Source: Humulus lupulus
Taxonomy: Eukaryota > Streptophyta > Magnoliopsida > Rosales > Cannabaceae
DNA: 64,000 nucleotides
Direction of reading: 5' to 3'
NCBI RefSeq assembly: GCF_963169125.1
Contig: NC_084801.1
Location: 111,751,061 to 111,815,060 of the forward strand
The notes below the pieces were generated by a model. It had not been told where the DNA came from. It worked only from the letters and a program-made list of their open reading frames with translations, and searched no databases. This document shows positions 10,014 through 21,797 of the stretch, one piece after another (position 1 is the first letter of the stretch; each line of letters opens with the position of its first letter). A program made the position numbers and the translations under genes.

Positions 10014-11543
10014 ATGGCACGAACAAGAAACAGACCACAACGAGAGCAACCTTCCTCCTCCATAGATTCCGATGTGCTGCCTCCTTCTCAGACATCGGCC
10101 ACTACTGGACAGAGGACCACTCTGACTGCTTCTGATCCACCTTTGCATGATCGACCTGCTCAAGAAGATGCCAACAATCCTTACTTCATGGGCACTAGAG
10201 ACCACCCAGGTCTGATCTTAGCTTCTCCACCTCTTACGAACACCAACTTTCAACAGTGGGCTCGTGACTTCAAGCTCTCCGTGGGTGCGAAGAACAAAAC
10301 TGGCTTCCTCACTGGAACCATTCCCCAACCCTCTTCCGATTACCATTTGTTTGATTCCTGGAGCAGGTGTAATCAAATGGTTATGTTTTGGATTATCCAC
10401 GCAGTTTCACCAGAAATCAAGAGTAGTATCATCTATCTTGATTCAGCTACTACAATGTGGACTGAGTTAAACACAAGATTCAATCAAGGAAATGGGCCTC
10501 GCATCTTTGATCTACGGACATCCCTCATATCGCTTCATCATGGAGATGATTCCGCCAGCGCCTATTTCACTAAACTGAAAGCAATTTGGGACGAGATTAA
10601 TGAACTCCGACCAAGAACGCCATATACTTGTGCTGCTGCCAATGATAGTCTTGAGCTATAGAATCTTGAGAAAGTTTTACAATTTCTTACGGGATTGAAT
10701 GAGTCCTACCATGTCATTCGATCTCAGGTACTTCTTCTTGATCCTTTTCCCTCTATTTCTAAAGTCTTTTCCACCATTGTTCACGAAGAAAGACAGAGGA
10801 AGATAAGGCCCTTGGCTAACACCAACCTCATTTCTGCATCTACTTCCACCACCCAATCTTCCAACCCAGCGTCACTTCTGCAATCAAGAATGAAGAAGAT
10901 GAGGCCTACTTGCTCTCACTGTCAAAAGCCGGGACATCTCAAAGAAAAATGCTACTTCATCCATGGTTTTCCTCCTAGATATGGCAACAAAAATGTCAAC
11001 AATAAGCATGTTGTCCATCAAGTTACTGCTTCTGTTTTACCTTCTCCTGAACCGGGCAGTCAAGCAGCTATACAAAATCTACTTGCTATGCCCAGCACTC
11101 AGCTTCAGCAAGCATATGCTCCCAACGTCGAGACACAACCTGTGATCTCTAACATTTCTGGTAACTTTGTATCTCTATCTCATTATTCTTGGGTTATTGA
11201 AAGTGGTGCTACCCACCATGTTAGTTGCAATTTTCAATTTTTTACATCTCTTTCTAACCTCACAATAACTTCTTACCTTACTTTGCCGAATGGTTTGAGA
11301 ATAAAAGTGTGTAAATCTGGTAATGTAAAAATAAACAAAAATCTGACCCTGTCTAATGTCTTATATGTCCCACATTTCCAATTGAATTTAATAAATGTAC
11401 CTGCCTTGTTATACACTCACAATTACACTCTTTCTTTTTCAAAAACTCACTGTCTAATACAGGACACATCACAGAACAAGATGCTTGGGATTGCTAAGCG
11501 CATAGAGCACTTGTACCTATTGCAACATGACAAGACCCTTTAA
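10014..11543 (+). pseudogene. Copia gag and protease
   Basis: Gag capsid region followed by the zinc knuckle and aspartic protease of the Copia polyprotein. The ATG at 10014 lies about 55 bases after the primer site. Gag reads PYFMGTRDHPGLILASPPL and NFQQWARDFKLSV, typical of plant Copia gag. The knuckle CSHCQKPGHLKEKC (C-x2-C-x4-H-x4-C) lies at about 10911-10952. The protease motif is WVIESGATHHV (about 11189-11221), where the normal catalytic Asp of DSGA is Glu. One in-frame TAG (10659-10661) separates two stretches of the same frame, and a TAA at 11541-11543 ends the open part although the homology continues. The product would package element RNA and process the polyprotein; this copy cannot. 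Confidence 0.88.
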
Positions 11544-12480
11544 CCTTCTTATTCTTATGTACATTCTAAGAACTCTTGTAATAATGTCCATACTTGGCAT
11601 ACACGGTTAGGACATCCTTCTATGAAAGTTACCAACAAATTGAATAAAATTTTACATTTTTCAACTTCTTCAAATAATAATGTTCCTTGTCATGTATGTC
11701 ATTTAGCTAAACAAAAGAAATTTCCTTTTGACTCTCATAATAATATGGCTCCTAATGTTTTGATTTAGTACATATGGATATTTGGGGTTCTTACTCCATT
11801 CCTACATTGGAAGGATATAAATATTTCCTTACCATTGTTGATGATCATACTAGATTTACTTGGGTCTATATGTTGAAATACAAATATGATGTTCAAACTA
11901 TTATCCCACAGTTTTATACTTATGTTCTCACTCATTTTTCCATTCCCATAAAAGCCATACGATCGGATAATGCTAAAGAACTCAATCTTAGTTCTTTTTT
12001 ATGCAACAAAAGGCATTCATTTATATCATTCTTGTGTTGAGCGTCCTCAACAAAACTCTATTGTTGAGCGCAAGCATCAACATATACTTAATGTAGCTCG
12101 GGCTTTAGCTATACAGTCCAAATTACCTCTATCATATTGGAATCACTTTATTACTAATGATGTATATCTTCTCAATAGAATACCCTCTGCACTCTTAAAT
12201 TTTAAATCATCTTTTGAACTTTTATATGCTTAAATTCCTTCTTATGATCATCTTCGGAATTATGGTTGTCTTGCATATGCATGTACTCTTGATAGTAAAT
12301 GAAACAAGTTTACTCCTAGATCTCGTGCTTGCATATTTATAGGCTACCCCCCAGTTATGAAAGCATACACTGTACTTGATATAGCTACTAACCAAAATTT
12401 TCATTCAAGAGATGTCATTTTTTATGAGCATATATTTCCTTTGACTCAACCAGGTTCTATTGACACTTTTGACTCTGTTT
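11544..12480 (+). pseudogene. Copia integrase
   Basis: Integrase section of the polyprotein. The GAG-pre-integrase zinc-binding block HTWHTRLGHPS (about 11592-11624) with CHVCHLAKQKK (about 11690-11722) is followed by the catalytic core: VHMDIWGSYS with its Asp, [26 protein letters not shown], then [16 protein letters not shown] with the third acidic residue. Frame changes occur near 11758 and near 12005, and there are stops at about 12231 and 12300. The domain order before reverse transcriptase is what defines Copia rather than Gypsy. Confidence 0.87.
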
Positions 12481-12699
12481 TTGGCAGGAAGCAATCCTCT
12501 TTAGATTCCAATACCGAGGATATGATCTTGGTACCTACTAGCACATCCAATGAGAAGCCACTCACTACTTCTAAAGTTGGCCGCCCACTTAATCGACCAC
12601 CACATCTCAAGGATTATAAATGTGAGTATTCTACTGTTCACCTTTCACTAATTTCATATCCTATGACAAATTTCGTCCATACTTTCGAAATGCTATACT

Positions 12700-13741
12700 T
12701 GTTGCCCATACTTTGGTCGAACCTAATAGCTACACACAAGCCTCCGAGCTTAATGAATGGCAATTAGCAATGCAAAATGAGCTTGCTGCCCTCATTGCCA
12801 ATAACACTTGGAACATTGTTTCCCTTCCCCATGGCCATAATATCATTAGCAACAAGTGGGTATACAAAATAAAATATAAGTCCAATGGTGATGTTGAAAG
12901 ATAGAAAGCATGTCTAATAGCCAAAGGATATACTCAATAACAAGGTATATACTACTCTGAAATTTTTGCACCCGTTGCAAAATTCAATACTTTAAAAGTA
13001 ATCCTAGCCCAAGTTGCCTTAAATAATTGGAAACTACACCAATATGACATAAATAATGCTTTCTTACTTGGTGATTTAGATGAGGGGGTTTACATGAAAC
13101 TTCCTCAAGGTTATCAACCTAAGGGGGAGCTCCCAATAAATCTTGTTTGTAAGCCTAACAAAAGCCTTTATGGTCTCAAACACGCATCAAGACAATGGTA
13201 TGCTATACTTAGTACCACTTTGCTCCAAGAACGCTTTACTCAATCACCTTCTGATCATTCACTTTTTATTAGGACTAATGCTCATAATTTTTTGGTTGTT
13301 TTTATTTATGTAGATGATATAGTCTTAGCAAGTAATAATAATCTTGATGTTGATGCTTTCAAGCACAAATTAAACTCCAAGTTCAAGCTTAAATATCTTG
13401 GACCATTACATTTTTTTCTTGGCCTTGAAATAGGCCGGGCTTCAAATGGTATTTCTGTCTCTCAAAGACCCTTGTTCTACAATTATTGCATGAAACATGT
13501 TTTTTAGGTGCCAAATCTTCTTCAACTCCTATGGAACCTAATATTAAGTTGAGCAAAGATGATGGAGAGTTACTAATCGGTCTTACTTCATACAGGAGTT
13601 TAATTGGTAAATTGATTTATTTAACCATTACAAGACCAGATATTTCTTATGCTGTGAACAGGTTAAGGCAATTTTTACAAGAGCCTAGACAACCTCCTTA
13701 TAAGGCTGCTCAGAAACTTCTCCAATATCTCAAAGGCAATC
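12700..13741 (+). pseudogene. Copia reverse transcriptase
   Basis: Reverse transcriptase (RVT_2 type). Blocks are NTWNIVSLPHGHNII, NKWVYKIKYKSNGDVER (stop TAG at 12902-12904), QYDINNAFLLGDLDEGVYM, KPNKSLYGLKHASRQWY and FLVVFIYVDDIVLAS with the catalytic YVDD intact at about 13306-13317, then FLGLEIGRASNGISVSQ. A frameshift near 13500 moves the reading to the frame of 13486-13749 (SLIGKLIYLTITRPDISYAV). Codons are otherwise well preserved. Confidence 0.9.
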
Positions 13742-14275
13742 TTGCTTAAGGCTTATTTTTTCACTCAGCTACATGTTCACAATCCAACAATGTTACTACC
13801 CCACATCTTTCAGCATCAATTTTTCAGCTCAAAGCTTTTTCAGATGCTGATTGGCCTACTTGTTCGGATACAAGACGTTCTATCACCAGCTACTGCATTT
13901 ATTTGGGAAAATCTCTTGTATCTTGGAAATCTAAAAAGGTCTTTTGCGAAGGTTGAATACCGTGCTATGGACAACACAACTTGTGAACTACTATGGTTAC
14001 TTGCTTTGTCAAAGGATTTCGGGATTCAACATACACAACCAGCCGTCATGTTCTATGACAACACCGCTGCCTTGCATATCTCAACCTCGTCTTTTATGAA
14101 CGCACCAAGCATGTTGAAATAGATTGTCACATTGTTCGACAACATGTTCGAAATGGCCAATTGAAGCTTCTTCATGTCACATCACAAGATAACTTGGCTG
14201 ATATACTCACAAAGCCCTTGTTTCCTACTCATTTTCAAAACTTGTTAAACAAGATGAGTCTTACAAAGATGTACA
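13742..14275 (+). pseudogene. Copia RNase H
   Basis: C-terminal RNase H of the Copia polyprotein, in pieces over several frames: [17 protein letters not shown] (about 13838-13888), [18 protein letters not shown]-like sequence near 14050-14085, and ERTKHVEIDCHIVR with LLHVTSQDNLADILTKPL (about 14098-14222). The last is the conserved Copia C-terminus. At least two frame changes. Confidence 0.85.
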
Positions 14276-14281
14276 TTTCAT

Positions 14282-14433
14282 CTCGAGGGGGAGTATGAGG
14301 ATATTAGTTTACCCTTGTGTATAGTTAACATACCTTATCCTTAACTATAGTTAGTTATACTGACTAACTTTCCCTACTGATTATATATGTACCCCAATCA
14401 GCTTTTCATAATATACAATATACTTCTCTAATA
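14282..14433 (+). repeat. Copia polypurine tract and 3' LTR
   Basis: A purine run GAGGGGGAGTA (about 14285-14295) abuts the 3' LTR, which starts TGAGGATATTAG at 14296 and ends near 14433. Sequence matches the 5' LTR apart from scattered, mostly transition, differences. Confidence 0.85.
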
Positions 14434-14439
14434 ATTTAT

Positions 14440-14831
14440 GAAAAATAAAAAAAAAAACATTTTTATTATTTCCCTACAAGAATACATACATGTGTAAATA
14501 ATTTAAAAGTAATTTTGTTGTTTTTTTTTTGTAAGGTTGATATGTAGAAGACCTAAGAAAAAATTGGTAGGGAAAGAATCTCTAATCATGATTGGGCTAA
14601 GGTGAAAATGTTGCATCACATTTTTATAATTCATAACATATAATTATAATATTATAACGAATGTTTTCAATTATTTTTCATAAGCTTATATTTAAAAAAC
14701 GTTGTATAAATGTATACCCAAAATTTTTTTTATGGCAAAACTAACCCAATAATTTTTTTATATAAAAAATTACCGATTTTAAATGTTTAAACTTAAAAAT
14801 ATATATATATATATATGAAAACTTGTCTTCA
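14440..14831. other. AT-rich spacer
   Basis: About 390 bases with long A/T runs and an (AT)n tract near 14800-14816. Nothing else recognised. Confidence 0.6.
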
Positions 14832-14840
14832 TTTTAATTT

Positions 14841-16066
14841 GGGGTATTTGCAGCCTAAATACTTAATGTTTTTGGTTTTATATACTTATATACCTAATCT
14901 TTTTTTTTCGACGACAAAAATACTGAATGTTACGTTTTTCCACTTCCGTAACTACCAGTTCGTTAAATATAGTATAAACTAATTAGAATGACAAGTGTTG
15001 ACATATTAGTGGTCCACCTCATTTTTTTATAAAAACTTATTAATTGATTTTAAAATTTAAAAATAAATTTTAAATAAAAAATATTTTTTTTTCTTGATCT
15101 CTTTCCTCTCCTCTCCCTCACCTTCTTCTCCCCCTTCCCATATTTCTTCTTCATTATCAAATCTCATAATGAAAAAAAAATCAAAACCATTATCATAAAA
15201 ATCAAAACCACCATATTCTCAATATCAAGAACAAAATTAGATCAAATCAATTAAAAATCAAATATAGGATCAAGCAAAACCAAACCCAATTTTTAAAATT
15301 AATTCAAACCCAAACATAGAAACAAGAAAAATCAACCAACCAACACAGATCAACCCAATCAACAAAATTTGCCATTGATGTATGCCTTCAAGCTCCAATG
15401 CCACCTACACCTTGTCCACGTTAATGAAGAACAGAGGAGAGAGAAGAGAGGTCAGCCACACTTTGTCCATGTTAATGAAACCCAACCCCAATGTTCTCGT
15501 CCCTGCCTGAAGAATCAGCCCCACCTTCCCTGAAGCCCCCCCTGCTGTCCCCGTCCCTAAAGAACCAGCCCCACTATCCAACATAGGCAGTGACGAACCA
15601 CCAAAACCCAGGCAGCGACGAGTCCTTCATCTAAATTTTTGGGCGAAGATCACCAATATGGTGGTGGTGCGAGGACAAGAACATAGATCAGAGAAGAGGA
15701 TATATATGGGTTAGATGTTCTGGGGAAGAAGAAGAAGGTGAGGGAGAGGGAGAGAGAGAGAGTTAGACAGAGAGAAAAAAAGTATAGAAAAAAGATTAAA
15801 AAGAATTGATTTTTTTAAATTAATTAATTTTTTTATTATTTATTATTTTAAAATCAATTAATAATATATACATTTTTTAAATTATGAGGTGGACGAATAG
15901 TAGAGAGACACTTGGCAACTCAATCAATCCTAAATGTATTTAACGAAGTTGGTAATGACGAAAATGTTAAAACTGTACTCTTCGGTATTTTTGCCGTCGA
16001 AAATAAAGATTGGGTATATAAGCATATAAAACTGAAAACATTAGGTATTTATGTCGCAAATACCCC
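14841..16066. mobile_element. Non-autonomous Mutator-like element M1 (1226 bp)
   Basis: Long terminal inverted repeats of roughly 230 bases: left GGGGTATTTGCAGCCTAAAT, and right, read in reverse, GGGGTATTTGCGACATAAAT. The inner phrases of the arms match too (tatataccyaatc, tcgacggcaaaaatac, gtccacctcat). A perfect 9-bp target duplication TTTTAATTT flanks it (14832-14840 and 16067-16075). Nine-base duplications with arms this long are the signature of the Mutator superfamily. It encodes no transposase, so it must have been moved by one supplied in trans. Confidence 0.9.
15365..15770. other. GC-rich internal segment of M1, possible captured gene fragment
   Basis: The interior of M1 changes sharply from AT-rich arms to a GC-rich segment with a CT-rich leader (15096-15140), a twice-repeated phrase 'actttgtccatgttaatga' (variant at about 15410, exact at about 15463), a proline-coding stretch and a GA-rich end. 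This composition suggests a captured host fragment (Pack-MULE). No product can be named and no long frame is open. Confidence 0.4.
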
Positions 16067-16420
16067 TTTTAATTTTAATAATTTTTTTATCTTGCCTTTA
16101 TAGTTTTTTAAATAATAATAAATAATGTTGTAAATTTATTTTGAAAGAATTTAAATTTTTTGACATTCTTTACTTTCTTTTTTGTGTTAGTTTTAATCAT
16201 TTTTTTTTACATTCTTAACTTTTTTTATGTTAATTTTAATTAATTTTTTTTTCTTGCCTTCATAATTTTCTAAAAAATAATAAATATTTTATTAACTTTT
16301 TGATATTCTTTACTTTATTTTTTGTGTTAATTTTAATCATTTTATTTATCTTGTCTTCATATTTTTTATAAAAATTAATGAATACTTTTTTAATTTTTAT
16401 TTTAACACATTTTTCCATAT
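16067..16420. repeat. Degenerate tandem repeat beside M1
   Basis: Three imperfect units of roughly 100-130 bases built on 'tttatcttgcct', 'aaataataaat', 'gacattctttac' and 'ttttgtgttagttttaat'. AT-rich and non-coding. Confidence 0.6.
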
Positions 16421-17127
16421 GCTAGGTGCAACCAATGTGCAATGCACTTTTACTTGATTTTATTTTAAAAAATTATTAATTATTTTTATTTTAGTATTAA
16501 GTTTTTATACTTGTCTTATAAATTTTAAATAAATAATTAATATTATATATAAAAGAATGACATAAACACATTAAAAAAAATTAAACCAAAACAATGTTTA
16601 TGGTTTTTTTTAAAAAAAAATGATGACTATTTTATCACAAACTACCCTATTTAAGATACAAAACATTCATTATATTATTCAAATCACAAGTCAATAATTA
16701 GAGAAGAAACTTGTTTATTCTTGATAGAAGAGAAATGTTATTTTAATTTTTTATGTGGTTACGCAATCATACTATTTGTAAATACACACTACTTATATAT
16801 AATGCATTTATAATTTTTGTTATTATTTAATATGAATATATATTTATACAAGTTAGAATAAGTAACAAAAAAATAACTTGTTTTCTTTCTAAATATATAT
16901 GATAAATTTTTTAATAAAAATTAAGATTGTGTATTATATATTATTATAATAATGATATTTTATTACATTTGAATTTATATTAAAAATTATTTTGTATAAA
17001 ATAATATTATAATAATGATATTTTTATAATATTTGAATTTATATTACTATAATTACTAAATAGTTATTATACCAAAATGTTATAAAAATTAGGATTATAT
17101 ATTATTATAAAAATAATATTTTATTAT
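16421..17127. other. AT-rich spacer
   Basis: Very AT-rich, with repeated phrases such as 'tattataataatgatatttt' (about 16940 and 17008). No gene or element end identified. Confidence 0.6.
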
Positions 17128-19148
17128 TGTTAGCATTAATGTCCTAAAATCATGTAAATACATTTTATTGATTTAAATAAAAGTACAGTTTTGACATATT
17201 TGATTGTTACAATTATTGTTCGAATTAATTATATAATAATATCAACTAAATTCGTTATTCATTCATGAGAATATGATTTTTTTATTAGTACAAGAGAATC
17301 AAAATCATCTATAATGAATAAAATAGTTAGTAATATATTAAAGTATGAAATCTTTAATGAATGGTTACTAGTACGGTTTACTAAGCATACGAGATGTAAG
17401 TGATCTAGATTCGGATTACTGATGTGGATAAACATCTTAGTAAATGTATTGTATATAATAGATATTATATATGACAGGACCGATGATAATTAATTATCTT
17501 TATAAACTTACTGTTTGACATAAAGATTTAATTCTTATCATAATAGATGATCATTTGTAGATTTTCAAATCCTGAGTATTCTTGAACTCTTGTGTTGTGT
17601 TTATTGGATCTTTTGATTCACTCTTTAAGGTTTCTTAGAATAATGAGGCTAATGACTTTTATTTTGGAGATTTAATATCATGAATGGTTGGGAACATGAT
17701 TTATAATAATGGAATCCATATTATCCTAACAGATAGAATATTGGTTCCCTTAAGGGTTAATTCTGAAAGTGAATAGTTATTGAGCTCAAATCTATAATTT
17801 GATTATAGATTAGTTATTCACTAGTGAATTAATAATACTTAAGGATTAAGAGGTAGATAGAAGGGTAAAACGGTAATCTTGACCAGCTCTAATAACGAAC
17901 CAATAAATGGGGGACAAAACTAAATTTATTGACTATATTAATGGACTACGTGAGAAAACTCTGCAAATATAATTCTATAAATACTTAGAGTGTAATTCCA
18001 TATTTATAGTGGAGTAATCATGGAATTAATAAATAAAATTATTAGATTAAAGAGTGTAATTAATAATCTAGTTTATTGGAGCTTCGTATTATTGGTGCAT
18101 GGTCCCCAGATCACTTATATCCTACACTGTCAATGGTAAGGATGTCAAAAGAAAGATTTGTAAAGAGAATGATTATATTGCAAATGAATTACTTTTTCAG
18201 GGCAATGAAATAATTATGTAATAATTACGAGCAATTAATTAATTATTTAACTATATAGTTTTTATTTTAAAAAAATATATGTTAAAATAAATATTAATCA
18301 TGTTTGGATTAATATATATAGAGAGATTAATAATTATCTTATTTTTTATAAGATATTTATTTATTTAAAACTGATATTTTAAGATAAAGTTAATTTTGAA
18401 TTGACTGATATTTATTTTAAAATAAATATATTATCTTAAATTTTAAAAAAACAAACAAATGAGAAAATTAGGGAAAACCCTAACGTGGCTCGTGACACAG
18501 TCACTGTACAGTGAGTGTGTGTGGTTCCGAAAATATCCCTAGGATTTGAATTTTGAATTTCAAATTTATTTGTTTATTTAATTATTCTTTTTTATATATG
18601 ATTTAAATTAAATAGGTTATAACTTATCAATTTTATTTAAATAAAATAAAGATTAATTAATTAGGTTAATTATCTTTATAAAATTGAAAGAAGCGATACT
18701 TTCAGGAATAAGCAAAGTAAGCGATTAAGTTGTTTTCAGAAGTTTTGACTCTCAAACTCTCTCTCAGAAAGAAACGATAGAATTTTCCTAAACTTGAAAT
18801 TCTATACGCAACATCCTCTCTCTACTCAAACCTCTCTAGATCTCATGTATTTAATATATCTAGAGAGTTCTAAATCAACATTTTGAATCCTACGTGCCCA
18901 CACACGTCCTTGTGTGTTTAAGGATTGACTTGGAAGGCTAAGGTGTGAGCTTTCAGAAATGATAGGAAGATCGTTGATTTATAAGAAAAGATTCAAGGAA
19001 ACTTGATCGGCTACGAGAGGTAATCTTTATTCCTTTTATGTGTTATTTAATATATCTATATATGTATAATCTTGGCTAGTATTAATAATTTTTTTTAAAA
19101 GATCCCATTCTGCTACGTCTTATGATGTTTTAAAATTTAATACCAACA
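17128..19148 (+). mobile_element. Copia-like solo LTR (2021 bp)
   Basis: Starts TGTTAGCATTAATG and ends TTTAATACCAACA, a TG...CA pair with short inverted termini (TGTTRGYATTAA). There is no adjoining primer site, coding region or second copy. The order of landmarks (AATGTCCTAAAATCATG at the start; a TATAAATA box near 17985; a splice-site-like GAGAGGTAATC near 19014) fits a large Copia-type LTR with a transcribed leader. The flanking 5-mers ATTAT and GATAT do not match well, so it may be an exchange product or an old insertion. Orientation is inferred from the TATA position. Confidence 0.6.
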
Positions 19149-19335
19149 GATATAACATTTTTTTTTATATTGGATGTGGCAGTGTCATGTGTTGAATAAT
19201 TAATAATTTTGTCCCCCGAACTTTGACCACCACCAAATTGTGCCATTTTATCCTTACAAAATTAAAAATCTAATTAATAACAAATAACTATTTTTGACCT
19301 TTTCCTTTTCTTTTCTTTTTAAAATATAAAATAAA
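19149..19335. other. AT-rich spacer with MITE-end-like sequence
   Basis: Contains 'ttgtcccccgaactttgacc' followed by 'aaattgtgccattttatcc', which looks like one terminal part of a MITE. No partner end was found nearby. Confidence 0.35.
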
Positions 19336-19533
19336 GGGAAATTTACATAATATACTTAATTTCCGTAAAAAATTACAATTTTATGGACCGAAAAGTTTTT
19401 TTTTCTTTCCAATTTTACGATTTTAAGGAAAATTTTACATTTTTACAATTTTGCCTGTTTTTCATCTTTTGTGTTATTTTTTAGTTATTTTGTGTTGTTT
19501 TTTTAGTTATTTAGGTTTATGTATAGTTGTTTT
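19336..19533. repeat. Dispersed repeat R, copy 2
   Basis: Same sequence and orientation as 9254-9480: 'gaaatttacataatatactt', 'aaaattttacatttttacaa', 'gtttatgtatagttgttttt'. It stops abruptly where the reversed LTR fragment begins at 19534. Confidence 0.65.
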
Positions 19534-20198
19534 TTAGACATATCAGGGCCCGATGCCCTAGGATATGAGACTATAGAGTAACCTCGAGGCCTACTGCCCT
19601 ATCATCTGTATAACCAGCCTTAGAGCTGGCACAGCGTACCTGGCGCTTTAATTTTCCAACGACCATACGGTCGGTCAAGTGTATATCACACTCCTAATTA
19701 CGCTTAACCATATCGACAAGCACTCAGCGCGATATTTCTGCCCTTGACGTATAAGTCAATGCTTTCGACCAGCGCTTAGCGCGCTACTGCCGCCCTTGAC
19801 TTATAAGTCAATGTTTTTCAATCGGATAATGTAAACAAGCATACATCATTTAAAAATGATTCAGATACAGAGCATTTAAGCATGCTTAATCAAACAATCA
19901 CAGGCATACTCATAATCATGCTCATTCACAGAGGCCTGATCTATAATCATATCTATATTTAACAACCAGGCCAAGCCCTAATCACATATATCATGTATTG
20001 GGTGCAATTTTCTTACCTCTGGTCTAAGCACGCATTAGTTAACCACAACCCCCGAGCATGATCCTGTTCTGAGCCCTAGCGGTACCCTAGTCACAACCAT
20101 AACAAACAATATCTATCAATATCGAGTAAATAAAAACTTCCGAACCGAGTCCTAGTATCTACGACTTTGAATTTTACTAAACCGGGTAGTAGAATCCT
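19534..20198 (-). mobile_element. Reversed internal fragment of the S1 LTR family
   Basis: Its reverse complement follows S1 from about 4340 to 4990: 'aaaccgggtagtagaatcc' (S1: cggtttagtaggattcaacg side), 'cagcgcg' followed by 'cgcccttgacttataagtca', 'ccagccttagagctggc' and 'gccctaggatatgag'. Both ends of the LTR are missing. Non-coding. The following 120 bases (20199-20318) are unrelated and unidentified, including a short duplication 'cctgatacatttt'. Confidence 0.75.
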
Positions 20199-20318
20199 TC
20201 CTGATACATTTTCCTGATACATTTTTGTGGTGCCGAGATGCAAAGAGTAAGGAGTGGTATGAGATTCATCTAGAATCTCCCGTCTGATAACAGTATCCTT
20301 CGGAAACTAGATCCGACC

Positions 20319-21790
20319 TGTAATGACCCAAAAATACTAATAGGGTTTAGTGCCTTGATTAGCGTGTCGGGAGGGCATAATTGGATATGTGTGTGATTAA
20401 TTGATTAAATGCATGACTATGTGGCATGCATGATTTATATGATTATATGAATATTATTATATGCATGTTTATGAGTATTAAATATGCATGTGGGCCTGCT
20501 CTTGTTTATAAGGGTATATCTGTAACTTTGGCCCGTTAATGGCATAAATGTGATTATATGTGTTAAATAGTTGAGACTACATTATTATGTGGATATATTT
20601 GCAGTATATGGCTCAAGGAGATCCTAGTGAGCGGATTAGCGGAATAGTCAAAACAAGGTATAACACCCGGCTCGGGGTGAACTTAGGGGTATTTTGGGAA
20701 ATTTAGTGTATATTTGAGGTTTAACGAGTAATGAGTAAGTATTTTGTGATTAGTTGGGCATGTCGAGAATAACTGGGAATTGGTAGGATGACTCAAGAAA
20801 TTAGAGGGAATAAGAATTAATGACCATTTTTCCCTTAAAAGGCAGCTAGGAGGCTGGGTTAGTATAAAGGGAAATTTGGTCCTTTTTAATTAAAAGATAC
20901 ACTTAGTGAGATTCTAAGTAGTAGCCAGAACCCACTAGAATTCCTCAAACACTCACTCTTTCTCTCCCTTTCATGTTTTCCCCTATCCTTCACTTGGGCT
21001 TGAAGGTCTTGGAGTGCTGAAGGAGTAACCTGAGAATTGAGCTGGAAATAAGGGGGAAATTAAGCTAGGAACAACTAAGTAATCTCTGAGGATTAAAGCT
21101 TCTAACCGAGGTATGATTTCAAGTTCTAAGCTGCTGATTTTCTAGCTAGTTTTGATCATGTTGGGGGTTAATTGAGGGAGGGTTCTAAATTTGGTATTTT
21201 AGGGAGGATTAAACTAGTGATATAGGCTATATGTGTTGTTTTTGAAACGATATTAAGAATTCTGGACCTGGTTTTGGTTTGGGTGTATAATTAGGTTGAA
21301 TTTTGAGGATGTAGCTGGGAAAAAAGTTGGAGAAACCTAGGGAATTCTGAGTTCACAGGGGGCGCGCCGCGACCTAGTTCATGGGCACCGTGGCCCACGT
21401 GCCCTGAAGGCCCTGGGGGCTTGCTGACTTATGGGTGCGCCGCGACCCTAGGGGGAAAGTTGCTGCCTGCCTTCCTCTCTAGAGCATGAGGCTGGCGCCT
21501 CTGACTTGAGGTGCGCTGCGACCCTTAGGGTCAGGTCGCGACCCATTTAGGCAGCCATAGCTTAGGTTCACTTTTAGGCTCGAGGAGGTTCGGGGATTTA
21601 AACCTAAGCGGTCAGGACGAATTTTATTACTCAGTTTAGTAGAATTCGAGGGCCTGAAAGCTAGTATTTGTTTCCAAAGCATTTAATTGGATTAGAATTT
21701 GATAGTTATCAATTGTTGCTTGTGACTAGGATTACCATTAAGGCTCAAGACTGAGGATTAAGGTAGATTCGGCCAAGGTATAGGCAGTTA
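20319..21790 (+). mobile_element. Partial LTR of the S1 family, plus orientation (S2)
   Basis: Begins TGTAATGACCCAAAAATACT and follows S1 and S4 from their first base: 'gtgccttgattagcgtgtc', 'ggctcggggtga', a splice-donor-like GAGGTATG near 21108, and the GC-rich core with repeated 'gcgccgcgacc' (about 21360-21540). It stops near 21790, about two-thirds along the LTR, and passes into chromovirus coding sequence in the same orientation. Start confidence is high; the right edge is approximate. Confidence 0.75.
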
Positions 21791-21797
21791 GGGATTA

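Larger units (their letters stand above)
9812..14433 (+). mobile_element. Ty1/copia LTR retrotransposon, complete but decayed (4.6 kb)
   Basis: A whole Copia element: short LTRs (about 137 bases) at both ends, a primer-binding site, gag, protease, integrase, reverse transcriptase and RNase H in Copia order, then a purine tract. The LTRs differ at several positions, so the insertion is not recent. A possible target duplication is ATTTAT (9805-9810 and 14434-14439), slightly uncertain because the LTR edges are AT-rich. Several stops and at least three frameshifts abolish coding. It lies in AT-rich sequence and is not interrupted by other elements. Confidence 0.9.

Noticed and set aside
17123..19153. 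Target duplication for the Copia-like solo LTR
   Set aside because: ATTAT and GATAT match at only three positions in AT-rich sequence, no better than chance.
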